From: an uncultured Clostridia bacterium
GTDB taxonomy: Bacteria > Bacillota > Clostridia > RUG12999
Direction of reading: 5' to 3'
DNA: 15,165 nucleotides
Assembly: GCA_938005345.1 (NCBI GenBank)
Contig: CALLNG010000441.1
Coordinates: forward strand, 1-15,165
A program made the position numbers and the translations under genes. Below are positions 14,205 to 15,165 of the stretch, piece by piece. Each line of letters begins with the position of its first letter. Position 1 is the first letter of the stretch. The notes under the pieces were generated by a model. That model saw nothing but the letters and a program-made list of their open reading frames with translations. It searched no databases and had not been told where the DNA came from.

Positions 14205-14243
14205 ACACCCGGTATTTCAGCAGAGAAATGCCGGGTGTTTTTT
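14205..14243 (+). terminator. Rho-independent terminator of the membrane regulator
   Basis: A 14-bp stem (14205-14218 with 14225-14238, one U-G pair, 6-nt loop) is followed by T6 (14238-14243). Confidence 0.9.
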
Positions 14244-14349
14244 GCGGCTATGCGGAGGGAAGAGGAATGGGAAAAAATAGAAATATAATGGAAATTGCTC
14301 ATTGTACAGCACTGAAAATGCCTATGAAATGCGGGTTTGGGGGGGAGGA

Positions 14350-14375
14350 CAAAAATAGATAGCAAAAATAGATAA
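14350..14375. repeat. Tandem 13-bp A-rich direct repeat
   Basis: CAAAAATAGATA occurs twice in a row with a 13-bp period (14350-14362 and 14363-14375); a partial third copy, CAAAAATATAG, begins at 14402. It lies about 40-65 bp upstream of the -35 box of the lipoprotein promoter, where AraC-type activators often bind direct repeats. Confidence 0.5.
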
Positions 14376-14416
14376 TGAAATTCACAAGCGAAAATAACAA
14401 ACAAAAATATAGAAAA

Positions 14417-14445
14417 TTGCGGTTTTTGGTGCGCGCTGTTATAAT
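14417..14445 (+). promoter_or_regulatory. Promoter of the solute-binding lipoprotein gene
   Basis: TTGCGG (14417-14422) and a perfect TATAAT (14440-14445) are 17 bp apart. The imperfect -35 suits an activated promoter. The leader is about 31 nt. Confidence 0.7.
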
Positions 14446-14463
14446 AAAATCATAACACAGCGC
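14433..14463. promoter_or_regulatory. Inverted repeat flanking the -10 box
   Basis: GCGCTGT (14433-14439) and ACAGCGC (14457-14463) are perfect complements enclosing the -10 box and predicted start; pairing extends inward through TTAT/ATAA with a 2-nt bulge. It could be a repressor operator or a 5' mRNA feature. Confidence 0.45.
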
Positions 14464-14482
14464 AAGAAAGGAGGAAGTTATT

Positions 14483-15165
14483 TTGCGTTGGAAAAGTATA
14501 GGGACACTGGCAGCCGTTGCGCTGGCTGCCGCTGCTCTCAGTGGGTGCAGCGGCCCAATGGACACGGCCCAGGGGCAAGAGCGCATACAGCTTACTTGGT
14601 GGACCATCAATCATCAGGCAGGCATACTATCTAGCTATCAGGAAGTGGAAGCATTCCAAACAATGCAAGAGCAATCCGGTATTCAGATTCAGTTTATCCA
14701 TCCGGCGGAAGGGCAAGTGGTAAGCCAGTTTAACGTTATGATTTCCTCCGGCGACTATCCCGATATTATTGACTGGAATTGGGAATCGGAGTATCCGGGC
14801 GGAATGAACAAAGCAGCCAGCGACGGCGTCATTCTCAAATTAAACGACTACATGCAATACGCACCCAACTACAGCGCGCTGCTAGAACAAAACCCCGAAC
14901 TGAAAAAGAACGTCCAAACCACGGACGGCGCCATCATGACATTAAATAGTATCAAGGATGATATCAAAATCAATTCCTATTTCGGCCCTTGTATCCGCAA
15001 GGACTGGCTAGACCGCCTAGGACTGGCGGTACCGCAGACCATTGACGAATGGCACGGGGTGCTGCAGGCGTTTCGGACGGGAGATCCCAACGGAAATGGA
15101 AAAGCGGACGAAATCCCGCTGACGGACGACCAGGAAGGGCGGCTGCAATATCTTTCGGCAGCGTG
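14483..15165 (+). CDS. Extracellular solute-binding lipoprotein of a carbohydrate ABC transporter (partial)
   Basis: About 227 residues are present before the window ends; no stop is reached. The start is a TTG, chosen because AAAGGAGG (14467-14474) lies 8 nt upstream and the next in-frame ATG falls after the signal peptide. The N-terminus is MRWKSIGTLAAVALAAAALSGC, with a positive head, a hydrophobic core and the lipobox LSGC, so Cys22 would be lipidated and the protein held on the outer face of the membrane. The mature part begins with LTWWTINHQA and contains SSGDYPDIIDW and the calcium-loop-like DPNGNGKADEIPL, both typical of the large LplA-type sugar-binding proteins of Bacillota. Permease genes are expected beyond the window. 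The upstream membrane AraC regulator is its probable activator. Confidence 0.9.
   Translation, partial: MRWKSIGTLAAVALAAAALSGCSGPMDTAQGQERIQLTWWTINHQAGILSSYQEVEAFQTMQEQSGIQIQFIHPAEGQVVSQFNVMISSGDYPDIIDWNWESEYPGGMNKAASDGVILKLNDYMQYAPNYSALLEQNPELKKNVQTTDGAIMTLNSIKDDIKINSYFGPCIRKDWLDRLGLAVPQTIDEWHGVLQAFRTGDPNGNGKADEIPLTDDQEGRLQYLSAA

Larger units (their letters stand above)
14136..14482. other. 347-bp intergenic region before the lipoprotein gene
   Basis: I see no gene here. It contains a perfect palindrome CGGCATGCCG (14161-14170), the regulator's terminator, a run of seven G (14339-14345) after GGGTTT, an A-rich direct repeat, and the lipoprotein promoter with its inverted repeat. The last items are listed separately. 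Confidence 0.6.

Noticed and set aside
1..15165. CRISPR arrays, transposons, attachment sites, tRNA or rRNA genes
   Set aside because: I found no spaced repeat array, transposase, integrase or cloverleaf-like sequence on reading both strands.

Overview
The window looks like about 15 kb of chromosome from an anaerobic, probably gut-associated member of the Clostridia (Oscillospirales-like Bacillota). This rests on strong AGGAGG-type ribosome binding sites, an ECF-type vitamin transporter subunit, a GH4 glycosidase, a membrane-anchored AraC-type regulator beside a sugar-binding lipoprotein, and a class M sirtuin with a macrodomain partner. GC content is moderate. No tRNA, rRNA, CRISPR array, transposase or phage gene is visible. 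The organism assignment is inference, made without any database search.

Layout, left to right. (1) 1-877: the end of an unidentified gene, a GNAT acetyltransferase and a terminator. (2) 897-3848: a vitamin B6 salvage locus. A MocR/PdxR-type regulator (minus strand) is divergent from a pyridoxal/pyridoxamine kinase and an ECF transporter S component. Two near-identical 18-bp palindromic operators lie 98 bp apart, and the locus ends in an unusually long perfect hairpin. (3) 3956-6322: an AraC regulator divergent from a GH4 (MelA-like) alpha-galactosidase. (4) 6321-10190: an HxlR regulator divergent from a four-gene operon. It encodes a metallo-beta-lactamase-fold protein with a degraded metal site, an FMN split-barrel protein fused to a two-cluster ferredoxin, a zinc-type macrodomain ADP-ribosyl hydrolase and a class M sirtuin (SirTM). 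(5) 10190-11826: an AlkD-like DNA alkylation repair protein and a conventional NAD-dependent deacylase sirtuin, driven from back-to-back promoters. (6) 11853-15165: a two-TM AraC-type regulator with an extracellular sensor, then a solute-binding lipoprotein cut by the window end.

The most interesting region is 6321-10190. SirTM plus macrodomain is a known reversible protein ADP-ribosylation pair. In the described staphylococcal and streptococcal operons it travels with a GcvH-like carrier (the modification target) and a lipoate ligase. Neither is present here. The pair instead sits behind a catalytically suspect MBL-fold protein and a flavin/iron-sulfur protein under an HxlR regulator, which suggests a variant with a different target. 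A second sirtuin of the deacylase class lies about 1 kb downstream.

The cis-regulatory layer is rich. Sigma-A type promoters with a 17-18 bp spacer can be placed for pdxK, mocR, melA (weak), hxlR, the MBL operon, alkD, the sirtuin and the lipoprotein. Several have inverted or direct repeats placed where the neighbouring regulator would be expected to bind.
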